A DNA stretch of 64,000 nt from Taudactylus pleione (taxonomy: Eukaryota; Chordata; Amphibia; Anura; Myobatrachidae). The position numbers and the translations under genes were made by a program. This document shows positions 12,201-27,970 of this stretch, piece by piece. Below the pieces are notes generated by a model. That model did not search any database, was not told the DNA's origin, and saw only the letters and a list, made by a program, of their open reading frames with translations. Position 1 is the stretch's first letter, and each line of letters starts with the position of its first letter. The stretch covers positions 2,212,001 through 2,276,000 of the forward strand of contig JAUIMM010000645.1 of the NCBI GenBank assembly GCA_031769625.1. Reading direction: 5' to 3'.

Positions 12201-15200
12201 GGATACTGAGATATAACACTACAGAGATGCAGATAGAGGGAGTATATTAGGAGGATACTGAGATATAACACTAGAGAGATGCAGACAGCGAGAGTATATT
12301 AGGAGGATACTGAGATATAACATTACAGAGATGCAGAAAGAGGGAGCATATTAGGAGGATACTAAGATATAACACTATAGAGATGCAGACAGAGGGAGTA
12401 TATTAGGAGGACACTGACATATAACACTACAGAGATGCAGACAGAGGGAGTATATTAGGAGGATACTGAGATATAACACTACAGAGATGCAGACAGAGGG
12501 AGTATATTAGGAGGATACTGAGATATAACATTACAGAGATGCAGACAGAGGGAGTATATTAGGAGGATACTGAGATATAACACTACAGAGATGCAGACAG
12601 CGGGAGTATATTAGGAGGATACTGAGATATAACACTACAGAGATGCAGACAGAGGGAGTATATTAGGAGGATACTGAGATATAACACTACAGAGATGCAG
12701 ACAGAGGGAGTATATTAGGAGGATACTGAGATATAACATTACAGAGATGCAGACAGAGGGAGTATATTAGGAGGATACTGAGATATAACATTACAGAGAT
12801 GCAGACAGAGGGAGTATATTAGGAGGATACTGAGATATAACATTACAGAGATGCAGACAGAGGGAGCATATTAGGAGGATACTGAGATATAACATTACTG
12901 AGATGCAGACAGAGGGAGTATATTAGGAGGATACTGAGATATAACACTACAGAGATGCAGACAGAGGGAGTATATTAGGAGGATACTGAGATATAACATT
13001 ACAGAGATGCAGACAGAGGGAGTATATTAGGAGGATACTGAGATATAACATTACAGAGATGCAGACAGAGGGAGTATATTAGGAGGATACTGACATATAA
13101 CACTACAGAGATGCAGACAGAGGGAGCATATTAGGAGGATACTGAGATATAACATTACAGAGATGCAGAAAGAGGGAGCATATTAGGAGAATACTGAGAT
13201 ATAACATTACAGAGATGCAGACAGAGGGAGTATATTAGGAGGATACAGAGATATAACACTACAGAGATGCAGACAGCGGGAGTATATTAGGAGGATACTG
13301 AGATATAACACTACAGAGATGCAGACAGAGGGAGTATATTAGGAGGATACTGAGATATAACACTACAGAGATGCAGACAGAGGGAGTATATTAGGAGGAT
13401 ACTGAGATATAACACTACAGAGATGCAGACAGAGGGAGTATATTAGGAGGATACTGAGATATAACACTACAGAGATGCAGACAGCGGGAGTATATTAGGA
13501 GGATACTGAGATATAACATTACAGAGATGCAGACAGCGGGAGTATATTAGGAGGATACTGACATATAACACTACAGAGATGCAGACAGCGGGAGTATATT
13601 AGGAGGATACTGAGATATAACACTACAGAGATGCAGTCAGCGGGAGTATATTAGGAGGATACTGAGATATAACACTACAGAGATGCAGACAGAGGGAGTA
13701 TATTAGGAGGATACTGACATATAACACTACAGAGATGCAGACAGCGGGAGTATATTAGGAGGATACTGAGATATAACACTACAGAGATGCAGTCAGCGGG
13801 AGTATATTAGGAGGATCCTGAGATATAACACTACAGAGATGCAGACAGAGGGAGTATATTAGGAGGATACTGAGATATAACATTACAGAGATGCAGACAG
13901 AGGGAGTATATTAGGAGGATACTGAGATATAACACTACAGAGATGCAGACAGCGGGAGTATATTAGGAGGATACTGAGATATAACACTACAGAGATGCAG
14001 ACAGAGGGAGTATATTAGGAGGATACTGAGATATAACATTACAGAGATGCAGACAGCGGGAGTATATTAGGAGGATACTGAGATATAACACTACAGAGAT
14101 GCAGACAGAGGGAGTATATTAGGAGGATACTGAGATATAACACTACAGAGATGCAGACAGAGGGAGTATATTAGGAGGACACTGAGATATAACACTACAG
14201 AGATGCAGACAGTGGGAGTACATTAGGAGGATACTGAGATATTACACTACAGAGATGCAGACAGCGGGAGTATATTAGGAGGATACTGAGATATAACACT
14301 ACAGAGATGCAGACAGAGGGAGTATATTAGGAGGATACTGAGATATAACACTACAGAGATGCAGACAGAGGGAGTATATTAGGAGGACACTGAGATATAA
14401 CACTACAGAGATGCAGACAGTGGGAGTACATTAGGAGGATACTGAGATATTACACTACAGAGATGCAGACAGAGGGAGCATATTAGGAGGATACTGAGAT
14501 ATAACACTACAGAGATGCAGACAGAGGGAGTATATTAGGAGGATACTGAGATATAACATTACAGAGATGCAGACAGAGGGAGTATATTAGGAGGACACTG
14601 AGATATAACACTACAAAGATGCAGACAGTGGGAGTACATTAGGAGGATACTGAGATATTACACTACAGAGATGCAGACAGAGGGAGCATATTAGGAGGAT
14701 ACTGAGATATAACACTACAGAGATGCAGACAGAGGGAGTACATTAGGAGGATACTGACATATAACTACAGAGATGCAGACAGAGGGAGTATATTAGGAGG
14801 ATACTGAGATATAACATTACAGAGGTGCAGACAGAGGGAGTATATTAGGAGGATACTGAGATATAACACTACAGAGATGCAGACAGCGGGAGTGTATTAG
14901 GAGGATACTGAGATATAACACTACAGAGATGCAGACAGCGGGAGTACATTAGGAGGATACTGACATATAACTACAGAGATGAAGACAGAGGGAGTATATT
15001 AGGAGGATACTGAGATATAACACTACAGAGATGCAGACAGAGGGAGTATAATAGGAGGATACTGAGATATAACATTACAGAGATGCAGACAGAGGGAGTA
15101 TATTAGGAGGATACTGAGATATAACACTACAGAGATGCAGACAGAGGGAGTATATTAGGAGGATACTGAGATATAACTACAGAGATGCAGACAGAGGGAG

Positions 15201-16874
15201 TATATTAGGAGGATACTGAGATATAACTACAGAGATGCAGACAGAGGGAGTATTTTAGGAGGATACTGAGATATAACATTACAGAGATGCAGACAGCGGG
15301 AGTATATTAGGAGGATACTGAGATATAACACTACAGAGATGCAGACAGAGGGAGTACATTAGAAGGATACTGAGATATAACACTACAGAGATGCAGACAG
15401 AGGGAGTATATTAGGAGGACACTGAGATATAACACTACAGAGATGCAGACAGAGGGAGTATATTAGGAGGACACTGAGATATAACACTACAGAGATGCAG
15501 ACAGCGGGAGTATATTAGGAGGACACTGACATATAACTACAGAGATGCAGACAGAGGGAGTATATTAGGAGGATACTGAGATATAACATTACAGAGGTGC
15601 AGACAGCGGGAGTATATTAGGAGGACACTGAGATATAACACTACAGAGATGCAGACAGAGGGAGTATATTAGGAGGATACTGAGATATAACACTACAGAG
15701 ATGCAGACAGAGGGAGTATATTAGGAGGATACTGAGATATAACACTACAGAGATGCAGACAGAGGGAGTATATTAGGAGGATACTGAGATATAACACTAC
15801 AGAGATGCAGACAGAGGGAGTATATTAGGAAGATACTGAGATATAACACTACAGAGATGCAGACAGAGGGAGTATATTAGGAGGATACTGAGATATAACA
15901 CTACAGAGATGCAGACAGAGGGAGCATATTAGGAGGACACTGAGATATAACATTACAGAGATGCAGACAGAGGGAGCATATTAGGAGGACACTGAGATAT
16001 AACATTACAGAGATGCAGACAGAGGGAGTATATTAGGAGGATACTGAGATATAACACTACAGAGATGCAGACAGAGGGAGTATATTAGGAGGATACTGAG
16101 ATATAACACTACAGAGATGCAGACAGAGGGAGTATATTAGGAGGATACTGAGATATAACACTACAGAGATGCAGACAGTGGGAGTATATTAGGAGGATAC
16201 TGACATATAACACTACAGAGATGCAGACAGAGGGAGTACATTAGGAGGACACTGAGATATAACACTACAGAGATGCAGACAGAGGGAGTATATTAGGAGG
16301 ATACTGAGATATAACACTACAGAGATGCAGACAGCGAGAGTATATTAGGAGGACACTGAGATATAACACTACAGAGATGCAGACAGCGGGACTATATTAG
16401 GAGGATACTGAGATATAACACTACAGAGATGCAGACAGAGGGAGTATATTAGGAGGATACTGAGATATAACACTACAGAGATGCAGACAGCGAGAGTATA
16501 TTAGGAGGATACTGAGATATAACACTACAGAGATGCAGACAGCGAGAGTATATTAGGAGGATACTGAGATATAACACTACAGAGATGCAGATAGAGGGAG
16601 TATATTAGGAGGATACTGAGATATAACACTAGAGAGATGCAGACAGCGAGAGTATATTAGGAGGATACTGAGATATAACATTACAGAGATGCAGAAAGAG
16701 GGAGCATATTAGGAGGATACTAAGATATAACACTACAGAGATGCAGACAGAGGGAGTATATTAGGAGGACACTGACATATAACACTACAGAGATGCAGAC
16801 AGAGGGAGTATATTAGGAGGATACTGAGATATAACACTACAGAGATGCAGACAGCGAGAGTATATTAGGAGGAC
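9241..16874. repeat. Higher-order repeat block X1 within the satellite (~7.6 kb)
   Basis: A series of rare monomer variants recurs in the same order about 7.6 kb later. Examples are GGACACTAAG at 9241 and 16875, AGTAGGATAC at 9701 and 17280, and the GAAGACAGAG variant at 14981 and 22612. Offsets range from 7579 to 7634 because a few monomers were gained or lost. Boundaries are approximate. Confidence 0.8.
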
Positions 16875-19800
16875 ACTAAGATATAACACTACAGAGATGC
16901 AGACAGCGGGAGTATATTAGGAGGATACTGAGATATAACATTACAGAGATGCAGACAGAGGGAGTATATTAGGATACTGAGATATAACACTACAGAGATG
17001 CAGACAGAGGGAGTATATTAGGAGCATACTGAGATATAACACTACAGAGATGCAGACAGAGGGAGTATATTAGGAGGATACTGAGATATAACACTACAGA
17101 GATGCAGACAGAGGGAGTATATTAGGAGGATACTGAGATATAACACTACAGAGATGCAGACAGCGAGAGTATATTAGGAGGATACTGAGATATAACATTA
17201 CAGAGATGCAGACAGAGGGAGTATATTAGGAGGACACTGATATATAACATTACAGAGATGCAGACAGAGGGAGTATATTAGTAGGATACTGAGATATAAC
17301 ACTACAGAGATGCAGTCAGCGGGAGTATATTAGGAGGATACTGAGATATAACACTACAGAGATGCAGACAGAGGGAGTATATTAGGAGGATACTGAGATT
17401 TAACATTACAGAGATGCAGACAGAGGGAGTATATTAGGAGGATACTGAGATATAACATTACAGAGAGGCAGACAGAGGGAGTATATTAGGAGGATACTGA
17501 GATTTAACATTACAGAGATGCAGACAGAGGGAGTATATTAGGAGGATACTGAGATATAACACTACAGAGATGCAGACAGAGGGAGTATATTAGGAGGACA
17601 CTGAGATATAACATTACAGAGATGCAGTCAGCGGGAGTATATTAGGTGGATACTGAGATATAACATTACAGAGATGCAGACAGAGGGAGAATATTAGGAG
17701 GATACTGAGATATAACACTACAGAGATGCAGACAGAGGGAGTATATTAGGAGGATACTGAGATATAACACTACAGAGATGCAGACAGAGGGAGTATATTA
17801 GGAGGATACTGAGATATAACACTACAGAGATGCAGACAGAGGGAGTATATTAGGAGGATATTGAGATATAACATTACAGAGATGCAGACAGCGGGAGCAT
17901 ATTAGGAGGATACTGAGATATAACATTACAGAGATGCAGACAGAGGGAGTATATTAGGAGGATACTGAGATATAACACTACAGAGATGCAGACAGAGGGA
18001 GTATATTAGGAGGATACTGAGATATAACACTACAGAGATGCAGACAGAGGGAGTATATTAGGAGGATACTGAGATATAACACTACAGAGATGCAGACAGA
18101 GGGAGTATATTAGGAGGATACTGAGATATAACACTACAGAGATGCAGACAGAGGGAGTATATTAGGAGGATACTGAGATATAACACTACAGAGATGCAGA
18201 CAGAGGGAGTATATTAGGAGAATACTGATATATAACACTACAGAGATGCAGACAGAGGGAGTATATTAGGAGGATACTGAGATATAACATTACAGAGATG
18301 CAGACAGCGAGAGTAATTTAGGAGGATACTGAGATATAACACTACAGAGATGCAGTCAGCGGGAGTATATTAGGAGGATACTGAGATATAACACTACAGA
18401 GATGCAGACAGCGAGAGTATATTAGGAGGATACTGAGATATAACACTACAGAGATGCAGTCAGCGGGAGTATATTAGGAGGATACTGAGATATAACACTA
18501 CAGAGATGCAGACAGCGGGAGTATGTTAGGAGGATACTGAGATATAACATTACAGAGAGGCAGACAGAGGGAGTATATTAGGAGGACACTGAGATATAAC
18601 ATTACAGAGATGCAGACAGCGAGAGTATATTAGGAGGACACTGAGATATAACATTACAGAGATGCAGACAGCGAGAGTATATTAGGAGGATACTGAGATA
18701 TAACACTACAGAGATGCAGACAGAGGGAGTATATTAGGAGGATACTGAGATATAACACTACAGAGATGCAGTCAGCGAGAGTATATTAGGAGGATACTGA
18801 GATATAACACTACAGAGATGCAGACAGAGGGAGTATATTAGGAGGATACTGAGATATAACACTACAGAGATGCAGTCAGCGAGAGTATATTAGGAGGATA
18901 CTGAGATATAACACTACAGAGATGCAGTCAGCGAGAGTATATTAGGAGGATACTGAGATATAACACTACAGAGATGCAGACAGAGGGAGTATATTAGGAG
19001 GATACTGAGATATAACACTACAGAGATGCAGACAGAGGGAGTATATTAGGAGAATACTGAGATATAACATTACAGAGATGCAGACAGAGGGAGTATATTA
19101 GGAGGATACTGAGATATAACATTACAGAGATGCAGACAGCGAGAGTAATTTAGGAGGATACTGAGATATAACACTACAGAGATGCAGTCAGCGGGAGTAT
19201 ATTAGGAGGATACTGAGATATAACACTACAGAGATGCAGACAGATGGAGTATATTAGGAGGATACTGAGATATAACATTACAGAGAGGCAGACAGAGGGA
19301 GTATATTAGGAGGACACTGAGATATAACATTACAGAGATGCAGACAGCGAGAGTATATTAGGAGGACACTGAGATATAACATTACAGAGATGCAGACAGC
19401 GAGAGTATATTAGGAGGATACTGAGATATAACACTACAGAGATGCAGACAGAGGGAGTATATTAGGAGGATACTGAGATATAACACTACAGAGATGCAGA
19501 CAGAGGGAGTATATTAGGAGGATACTGAGATATAACACTACAGAGATGCAGACAGCGAGAGTATATTAGGAGGACACTGAGATATAACACTACAGAGATG
19601 CAGACAGCGGGACTATATTAGGAGGATACTGAGATATAACACTACAGAGATGCAGACAGAGGGAGTATATTAGGAGGATACTGAGATATAACACTACAGA
19701 GATGCAGACAGCGAGAGTATATTAGGAGGATACTGAGATATAACACTACAGAGATGCAGACAGCGAGAGTATATTAGGAGGATACTGAGATATAACACTA

Positions 19801-22800
19801 CAGAGATGCAGATAGAGGGAGTATATTAGGAGGATACTGAGATATAACACTAGAGAGATGCAGACAGCGAGAGTATATTAGGAGGATACTGAGATATAAC
19901 ATTACAGAGATGCAGAAAGAGGGAGCATATTAGGAGGATACTAAGATATAACACTACAGAGATGCAGACAGAGGGAGTATATTAGGAGGACACTGACATA
20001 TAACACTACAGAGATGCAGACAGAGGGAGTATATTAGGAGGATACTGAGATATAACACTACAGAGATGCAGACAGAGGGAGTATATTAGGAGGATACTGA
20101 GATATAACATTACAGAGATGCAGACAGAGGGAGCATATTAGGAGGATACTGAGATATAACACTACAGAGATGCAGACAGAGGGAGTATATTAGGAGGATA
20201 CTGAGATATAACACTACAGAGATGCAGACAGAGGGAGTATATTAGGAGGATACTGAGATATAACACTACAGAGATGCAGACAGAGGGAGTATATTAGGAG
20301 GATACTGAGATATAACACTACAGAGATGCAGACAGCGGGAGTATATTAGGAGGATACTGAGATATAACACTACAGAGATGCAGACAGAGGGAGTATATTA
20401 GGAGGATACTGAGATATAACACTACAGAGATGCAGACAGAGGGAGTATATTAGGAGGATACTGAGATATAATATTACAGAGATGCAGACAGAGGGAGTAT
20501 ATTAGGAGGATACTGAGATATAACATTACAGAGATGCAGACAGAGGGAGTATATTAGGAGGATACTGAGATATAACATTACAGAGATGCAGACAGAGGGA
20601 GCATATTAGGAGGATACTGAGATATAACATTACAGAGATGCAGACAGAGGGAGTATATTAGGAGGATACTGAGATATAACACTACAGAGATGCAGACAGA
20701 GAGAGTATATTAGGAGGATACTGAGATATAACATTACAGAGATGCAGACAGAGGGAGTATATTAGGAGGATACTGAGATATAACATTACAGAGATGCAGA
20801 CAGAGGGAGTATATTAGGAGGATACTGACATATAACACTACAGAGATGCAGACAGAGGGAGCATATTAGGAGAATACTGAGATATAACATTACAGAGATG
20901 CAGACAGAGGGAGTATATTAGGAGGATACAGAGATATAACACTACAGAGATGCAGACAGCGGGAGTATATTAGGAGGATACTGAGATATAACACTACAGA
21001 GATGCAGACAGAGGGAGTATATTAGGAGGATACTGAGATATAACACTACAGAGATGCAGACAGAGGGAGTATATTAGGAGGATACTGAGATATAACACTA
21101 CAGAGATGCAGACAGAGGGAGTATATTAGGAGGATACTGAGATATAACACTACAGAGATGCAGACAGCGAGAGTATATTAGGAGGATACTGAGATATAAC
21201 ATTACAGAGATGCAGACAGCGGGAGTATATTAGGAGGATACTGACATATAACACTACAGAGATGCAGACAGCGGGAGTATATTAGGAGGATACTGAGATA
21301 TAACACTACAGAGATGCAGTCAGCGGGAGTATATTAGGAGGATACTGAGATATAACACTACAGAGATGCAGACAGAGGGAGTATATTAGGAGGATACTGA
21401 CATATAACACTACAGAGATGCAGACAGCGGGAGTATATTAGGAGGATACTGAGATATAACACTACAGAGATGCAGTCAGCGGGAGTATATTAGGAGGATC
21501 CTGAGATATAACACTACAGAGATGCAGACAGAGGGAGTATATTAGGAGGATACTGAGATATAACATTACAGAGATGCAGACAGAGGGAGTATATTAGGAG
21601 GATACTGAGATATAACACTACAGAGATGCAGACAGCGGGAGTATATTAGGAGGATACTGAGATATAACACTACAGAGATGCAGACAGAGGGAGTATATTA
21701 GGAGGATACTGAGATATAACATTACAGAGATGCAGACAGCGGGAGTATATTAGGAGGATACTGAGATATAACACTACAGAGATGCAGACAGAGGGAGTAT
21801 ATTAGGAGGATACTGAGATATAACACTACAGAGATGCAGACAGAGGGAGTATATTAGGAGGACACTGAGATATAACACTACAGAGATGCAGACAGTGGGA
21901 GTACATTAGGAGGATACTGAGATATTACACTACAGAGATGCAGACAGCGGGAGTATATTAGGAGGATACTGAGATATAACACTACAGAGATGCAGACAGA
22001 GGGAGTATATTAGGAGGATACTGAGATATAACACTACAGAGATGCAGACAGAGGGAGTATATTAGGAGGACACTGAGATATAACACTACAGAGATGCAGA
22101 CAGTGGGAGTACATTAGGAGGATACTGAGATATTACACTACAGAGATGCAGACAGAGGGAGCATATTAGGAGGATACTGAGATATAACACTACAGAGATG
22201 CAGACAGAGGGAGTATATTAGGAGGACACTGAGATATAACACTACAAAGATGCAGACAGTGGGAGTACATTAGGAGGATACTGAGATATTACACTACAGA
22301 GATGCAGACAGAGGGAGCATATTAGGAGGATACTGAGATATAACACTACAGAGATGCAGACAGAGGGAGTACATTAGGAGGATACTGACATATAACTACA
22401 GAGATGCAGACAGAGGGAGTATATTAGGAGGATACTGAGATATAACATTACAGAGGTGCAGACAGAGGGAGTATATTAGGAGGATACTGAGATATAACAC
22501 TACAGAGATGCAGACAGCGGGAGTGTATTAGGAGGATACTGAGATATAACACTACAGAGATGCAGACAGCGGGAGTACATTAGGAGGATACTGACATATA
22601 ACTACAGAGATGAAGACAGAGGGAATATATTAGGAGGATACTGAGATATAACACTACAGAGATGCAGACAGAGGGAGTATAATAGGAGGATACTGAGATA
22701 TAACATTACAGAGATGCAGACAGAGGGAGTATATTAGGAGGATACTGAGATATAACACTACAGAGATGCAGACAGAGGGAGTATATTAGGAGGATACTGA

Positions 22801-24490
22801 GATATAACTACAGAGATGCAGACAGAGGGAGTATATTAGGAGGATACTGAGATATAACTACAGAGATGCAGACAGAGGGAGTATTTTAGGAGGATACTGA
22901 GATATAACATTACAGAGATGCAGACAGCGGGAGTATATTAGGAGGATACTGAGATATAACACTACAGAGATGCAGAAAGAGGGAGTACATTAGAAGGATA
23001 CTGAGATATAACACTACAGAGATGCAGACAGAGGGAGTATATTAGGAGGACACTGAGATATAACACTACAGAGATGCAGACAGAGGGAGTATATTAGGAG
23101 GACACTGAGATATAACACTACAGAGATGCAGACAGCGGGAGTATATTAGGAGGACACTGACATATAACTACAGAGATGCAGACAGAGGGAGTATATTAGG
23201 AGGATACTGAGATATAACATTACAGAGGTGCAGACAGCGGGAGTATATTAGGAGGACACTGAGATATAACACTACAGAGATGCAGACAGAGGGAGTATAT
23301 TAGGAGGATACTGAGATATAACACTACAGAGATGCAGACAGAGGGAGTATATTAGGAGGATACTGAGATATAACACTACAGAGATGCAGACAGAGGGAGT
23401 ATATTAGGAGGATACTGAGATATAACACTACAGAGATGCAGACAGAGGGAGTATATTAGGAAGATACTGAGATATAACACTACAGAGATGCAGACAGAGG
23501 GAGTATATTAGGAGGATACTGAGATATAACACTACAGAGATGCAGACAGAGGGAGCATATTAGGAGGACACTGAGATATAACATTACAGAGATGCAGACA
23601 GAGGGAGCATATTAGGAGGACACTGAGATATAACATTACAGAGATGCAGACAGAGGGAGTATATTAGGAGGATACTGAGATATAACACTACAGAGATGCA
23701 GACAGAGGGAGTATATTAGGAGGATACTGAGATATAACACTACAGAGATGCAGACAGAGGGAGTATATTAGGAGGATACTGAGATATAACACTACAGAGA
23801 TGCAGACAGTGGGAGTATATTAGGAGGATACTGACATATAACACTACAGAGATGCAGACAGAGGGAGTACATTAGGAGGACACTGAGATATAACACTACA
23901 GAGATGCAGACAGAGGGAGTATATTAGGAGGATACTGAGATATAACACTACAGAGATGCAGACAGCGAGAGTATATTAGGAGGACACTGAGATATAACAC
24001 TACAGAGATGCAGACAGCGGGACTATATTAGGAGGATACTGAGATATAACACTACAGAGATGCAGACAGAGGGAGTATATTAGGAGGATACTGAGATATA
24101 ACACTACAGAGATGCAGACAGCGAGAGTATATTAGGAGGATACTGAGATATAACACTACAGAGATGCAGACAGCGAGAGTATATTAGGAGGATACTGAGA
24201 TATAACACTACAGAGATGCAGATAGAGGGAGTATATTAGGAGGATACTGAGATATAACACTAGAGAGATGCAGACAGCGAGAGTATATTAGGAGGATACT
24301 GAGATATAACATTACAGAGATGCAGAAAGAGGGAGCATATTAGGAGGATACTAAGATATAACACTACAGAGATGCAGACAGAGGGAGTATATTAGGAGGA
24401 CACTGACATATAACACTACAGAGATGCAGACAGAGGGAGTATATTAGGAGGATACTGAGATATAACACTACAGAGATGCAGACAGAGGGA
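16875..24490. repeat. Higher-order repeat block X2 (copy of X1)
   Basis: It follows X1 in tandem, with the same ordered set of rare variants. Inside it the region near 18400-18530 has about two extra monomers relative to X1. Its right part (from about 19810) is also a copy of a sub-block with a period of about 4.36-4.41 kb. The right boundary is approximate. Confidence 0.75.
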
Positions 24491-27400
24491 GTATATTAGG
24501 AGGATACTGAGATATAACATTACAGAGATGCAGACAGAGGGAGTATATTAGGAGGATACTGAGATATAACACTACAGAGATGCAGACAGCGGGAGTATAT
24601 TAGGAGGATACTGAGATATAACACTACAGAGATGCAGACAGAGGGAGTATATTAGGAGGATACTGAGATATAACACTACAGAGATGCAGACAGAGGGAGT
24701 ATATTAGGAGGATACTGAGATATAACATTACAGAGATGCAGACAGAGGGAGTATATTAGGAGGATACTGAGATATAACATTACAGAGATGCAGACAGAGG
24801 GAGTATATTAGGAGGATACTGAGATATAACATTACAGAGATGCAGACAGAGGGAGCATATTAGGAGGATACTGAGATATAACATTACAGAGATGCAGACA
24901 GAGGGAGTATATTAGGAGGATACTGAGATATAACACTACAGAGATGCAGACAGAGGGAGTATATTAGGAGGATACTGAGATATAACATTACAGAGATGCA
25001 GACAGAGGGAGTATATTAGGAGGATACTGAGATATAACATTACAGAGATGCAGACAGAGGGAGTATATTAGGAGGATACTGACATATAACACTACAGAGA
25101 TGCAGACAGAGGGAGCATATTAGGAGGATACTGAGATATAACATTACAGAGATGCAGAAAGAGGGAGCATATTAGGAGGATACTGAGATATAACATTACA
25201 GAGATGCAGACAGAGGGAGTATATTAGGAGGATACAGAGATATAACACTACAGAGATGCAGACAGCGGGAGTATATTAGGAGGATACTGAGATATAACAC
25301 TACAGAGATGCAGACAGAGGGAGTATATTAGGAGGATACTGAGATATAACACTACAGAGATGCAGACAGAGGGAGTATATTAGGAGGATACTGAGATATA
25401 ACACTACAGAGATGCAGACAGAGGGAGTACATTAGGAGGATACTGACATATAACTACAGAGATGCAGACAGAGGGAGTATATTAGGAGGATACTGAGATA
25501 TAACACTACAGAGATGCAGACAGCGAGAGTATATTAGGAGGATACTGAGATATAACATTACAGAGATGCAGACAGCGGGAGTATATTAGGAGGATACTGA
25601 CATATAACACTACAGAGATGCAGACAGCGGGAGTATATTAGGAGGATACTGAGATATAACACTACAGAGATGCAGTCAGCGGGAGTATATTAGGAGGATA
25701 CTGAGATATAACACTACAGAGATGCAGACAGAGGGAGTATATTAGGAGGATACTGACATATAACACTACAGAGATGCAGACAGCGGGAGTATATTAGGAG
25801 GATACTGAGATATAACACTACAGAGATGCAGTCAGCGGGAGTATATTAGGAGGATCCTGAGATATAACACTACAGAGATGCAGACAGAGGGAGTATATTA
25901 GGAGGATACTGAGATATAACATTACAGAGATGCAGACAGAGGGAGTATATTAGGAGGATACTGAGATATAACACTACAGAGATGCAGACAGCGGGAGTAT
26001 ATTAGGAGGATACTGAGATATAACACTACAGAGATGCAGACAGAGGGAGTATATTAGGAGGATACTGAGATATAACATTACAGAGATGCAGACAGCGGGA
26101 GTATATTAGGAGGATACTGAGATATAACACTACAGAGATGCAGACAGAGGGAGTATATTAGGAGGATACTGAGATATAACACTACAGAGATGCAGACAGA
26201 GGGAGTATATTAGGAGGACACTGAGATATAACACTACAGAGATGCAGACAGTGGGAGTACATTAGGAGGATACTGAGATATTACACTACAGAGATGCAGA
26301 CAGCGGGAGTATATTAGGAGGATACTGAGATATAACACTACAGAGATGCAGACAGAGGGAGTATATTAGGAGGATACTGAGATATAACACTACAGAGATG
26401 CAGACAGAGGGAGTATATTAGGAGGACACTGAGATATAACACTACAGAGATGCAGACAGTGGGAGTACATTAGGAGGATACTGAGATATTACACTACAGA
26501 GATGCAGACAGAGGGAGCATATTAGGAGGATACTGAGATATAACACTACAGAGATGCAGACAGAGGGAGTATATTAGGAGGACACTGAGATATAACACTA
26601 CAAAGATGCAGACAGTGGGAGTACATTAGGAGGATACTGAGATATTACACTACAGAGATGCAGACAGAGGGAGCATATTAGGAGGATACTGAGATATAAC
26701 ACTACAGAGATGCAGACAGAGGGAGTACATTAGGAGGATACTGACATATAACTACAGAGATGCAGACAGAGGGAGTATATTAGGAGGATACTGAGATATA
26801 ACATTACAGAGGTGCAGACAGAGGGAGTATATTAGGAGGATACTGAGATATAACACTACAGAGATGCAGACAGCGGGAGTGTATTAGGAGGATACTGAGA
26901 TATAACACTACAGAGATGCAGACAGCGGGAGTACATTAGGAGGATACTGACATATAACTACAGAGATGAAGACAGAGGGAGTATATTAGGAGGATACTGA
27001 GATATAACACTACAGAGATGCAGACAGAGGGAGTATAATAGGAGGATACTGAGATATAACATTACAGAGATGCAGACAGAGGGAGTATATTAGGAGGATA
27101 CTGAGATATAACACTACAGAGATGCAGACAGAGGGAGTATATTAGGAGGATACTGAGATATAACTACAGAGATGCAGACAGAGGGAGTATATTAGGAGGA
27201 TACTGAGATATAACTACAGAGATGCAGACAGAGGGAGTATTTTAGGAGGATACTGAGATATAACATTACAGAGATGCAGACAGCGGGAGTATATTAGGAG
27301 GATACTGAGATATAACACTACAGAGATGCAGACAGAGGGAGTACATTAGAAGGATACTGAGATATAACACTACAGAGATGCAGACAGAGGGAGTATATTA

Positions 27401-27970
27401 GGAGGACACTGAGATATAACACTACAGAGATGCAGACAGAGGGAGTATATTAGGCGGACACTGAGATATAACACTACAGAGATGCAGACAGCGGGAGTAT
27501 ATTAGGAGGACACTGACATATAACTACAGAGATGCAGACAGAGGGAGTATATTAGGAGGATACTGAGATATAACATTACAGAGATGCAGACAGAGGGAGT
27601 ATATTAGGAGGATACTGAGATATAACACTACAGAGATGCAGACAGAGGGAGTATATTAGGAGGATACTGAGATATAACACTACAGAGATGCAGACAGAGG
27701 GAGTATATTAGGAAGATACTGCGATATAACACTACAGAGATGCAGACAGAGGGAGTATATTAGGAGGATACTGAGATATAACACTACAGAGATGCAGACA
27801 GAGGGAGCATATTAGGAGGACACTGAGATATAACATTACAGAGATGCAGACAGAGGGAGCATATTAGGAGGACACTGAGATATAACATTACAGAGATGCA
27901 GACAGAGGGAGTATATTAGGAGGATACTGAGATATAACACTACAGAGATGCAGACAGAGGGAGTATATTA
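24220..27970. repeat. Partial third copy of the ~4.4-kb sub-block
   Basis: Marker variants repeat again 4356-4410 bp downstream of X2: AGATAGAGGG at 19810 and 24220, and GAAGACAGAG at 22612 and 26968. The paired GGGAGCATATT monomers near 27800-27880 match those near 23550-23620. After about 27970 the order of variants departs from the model. Confidence 0.7.
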
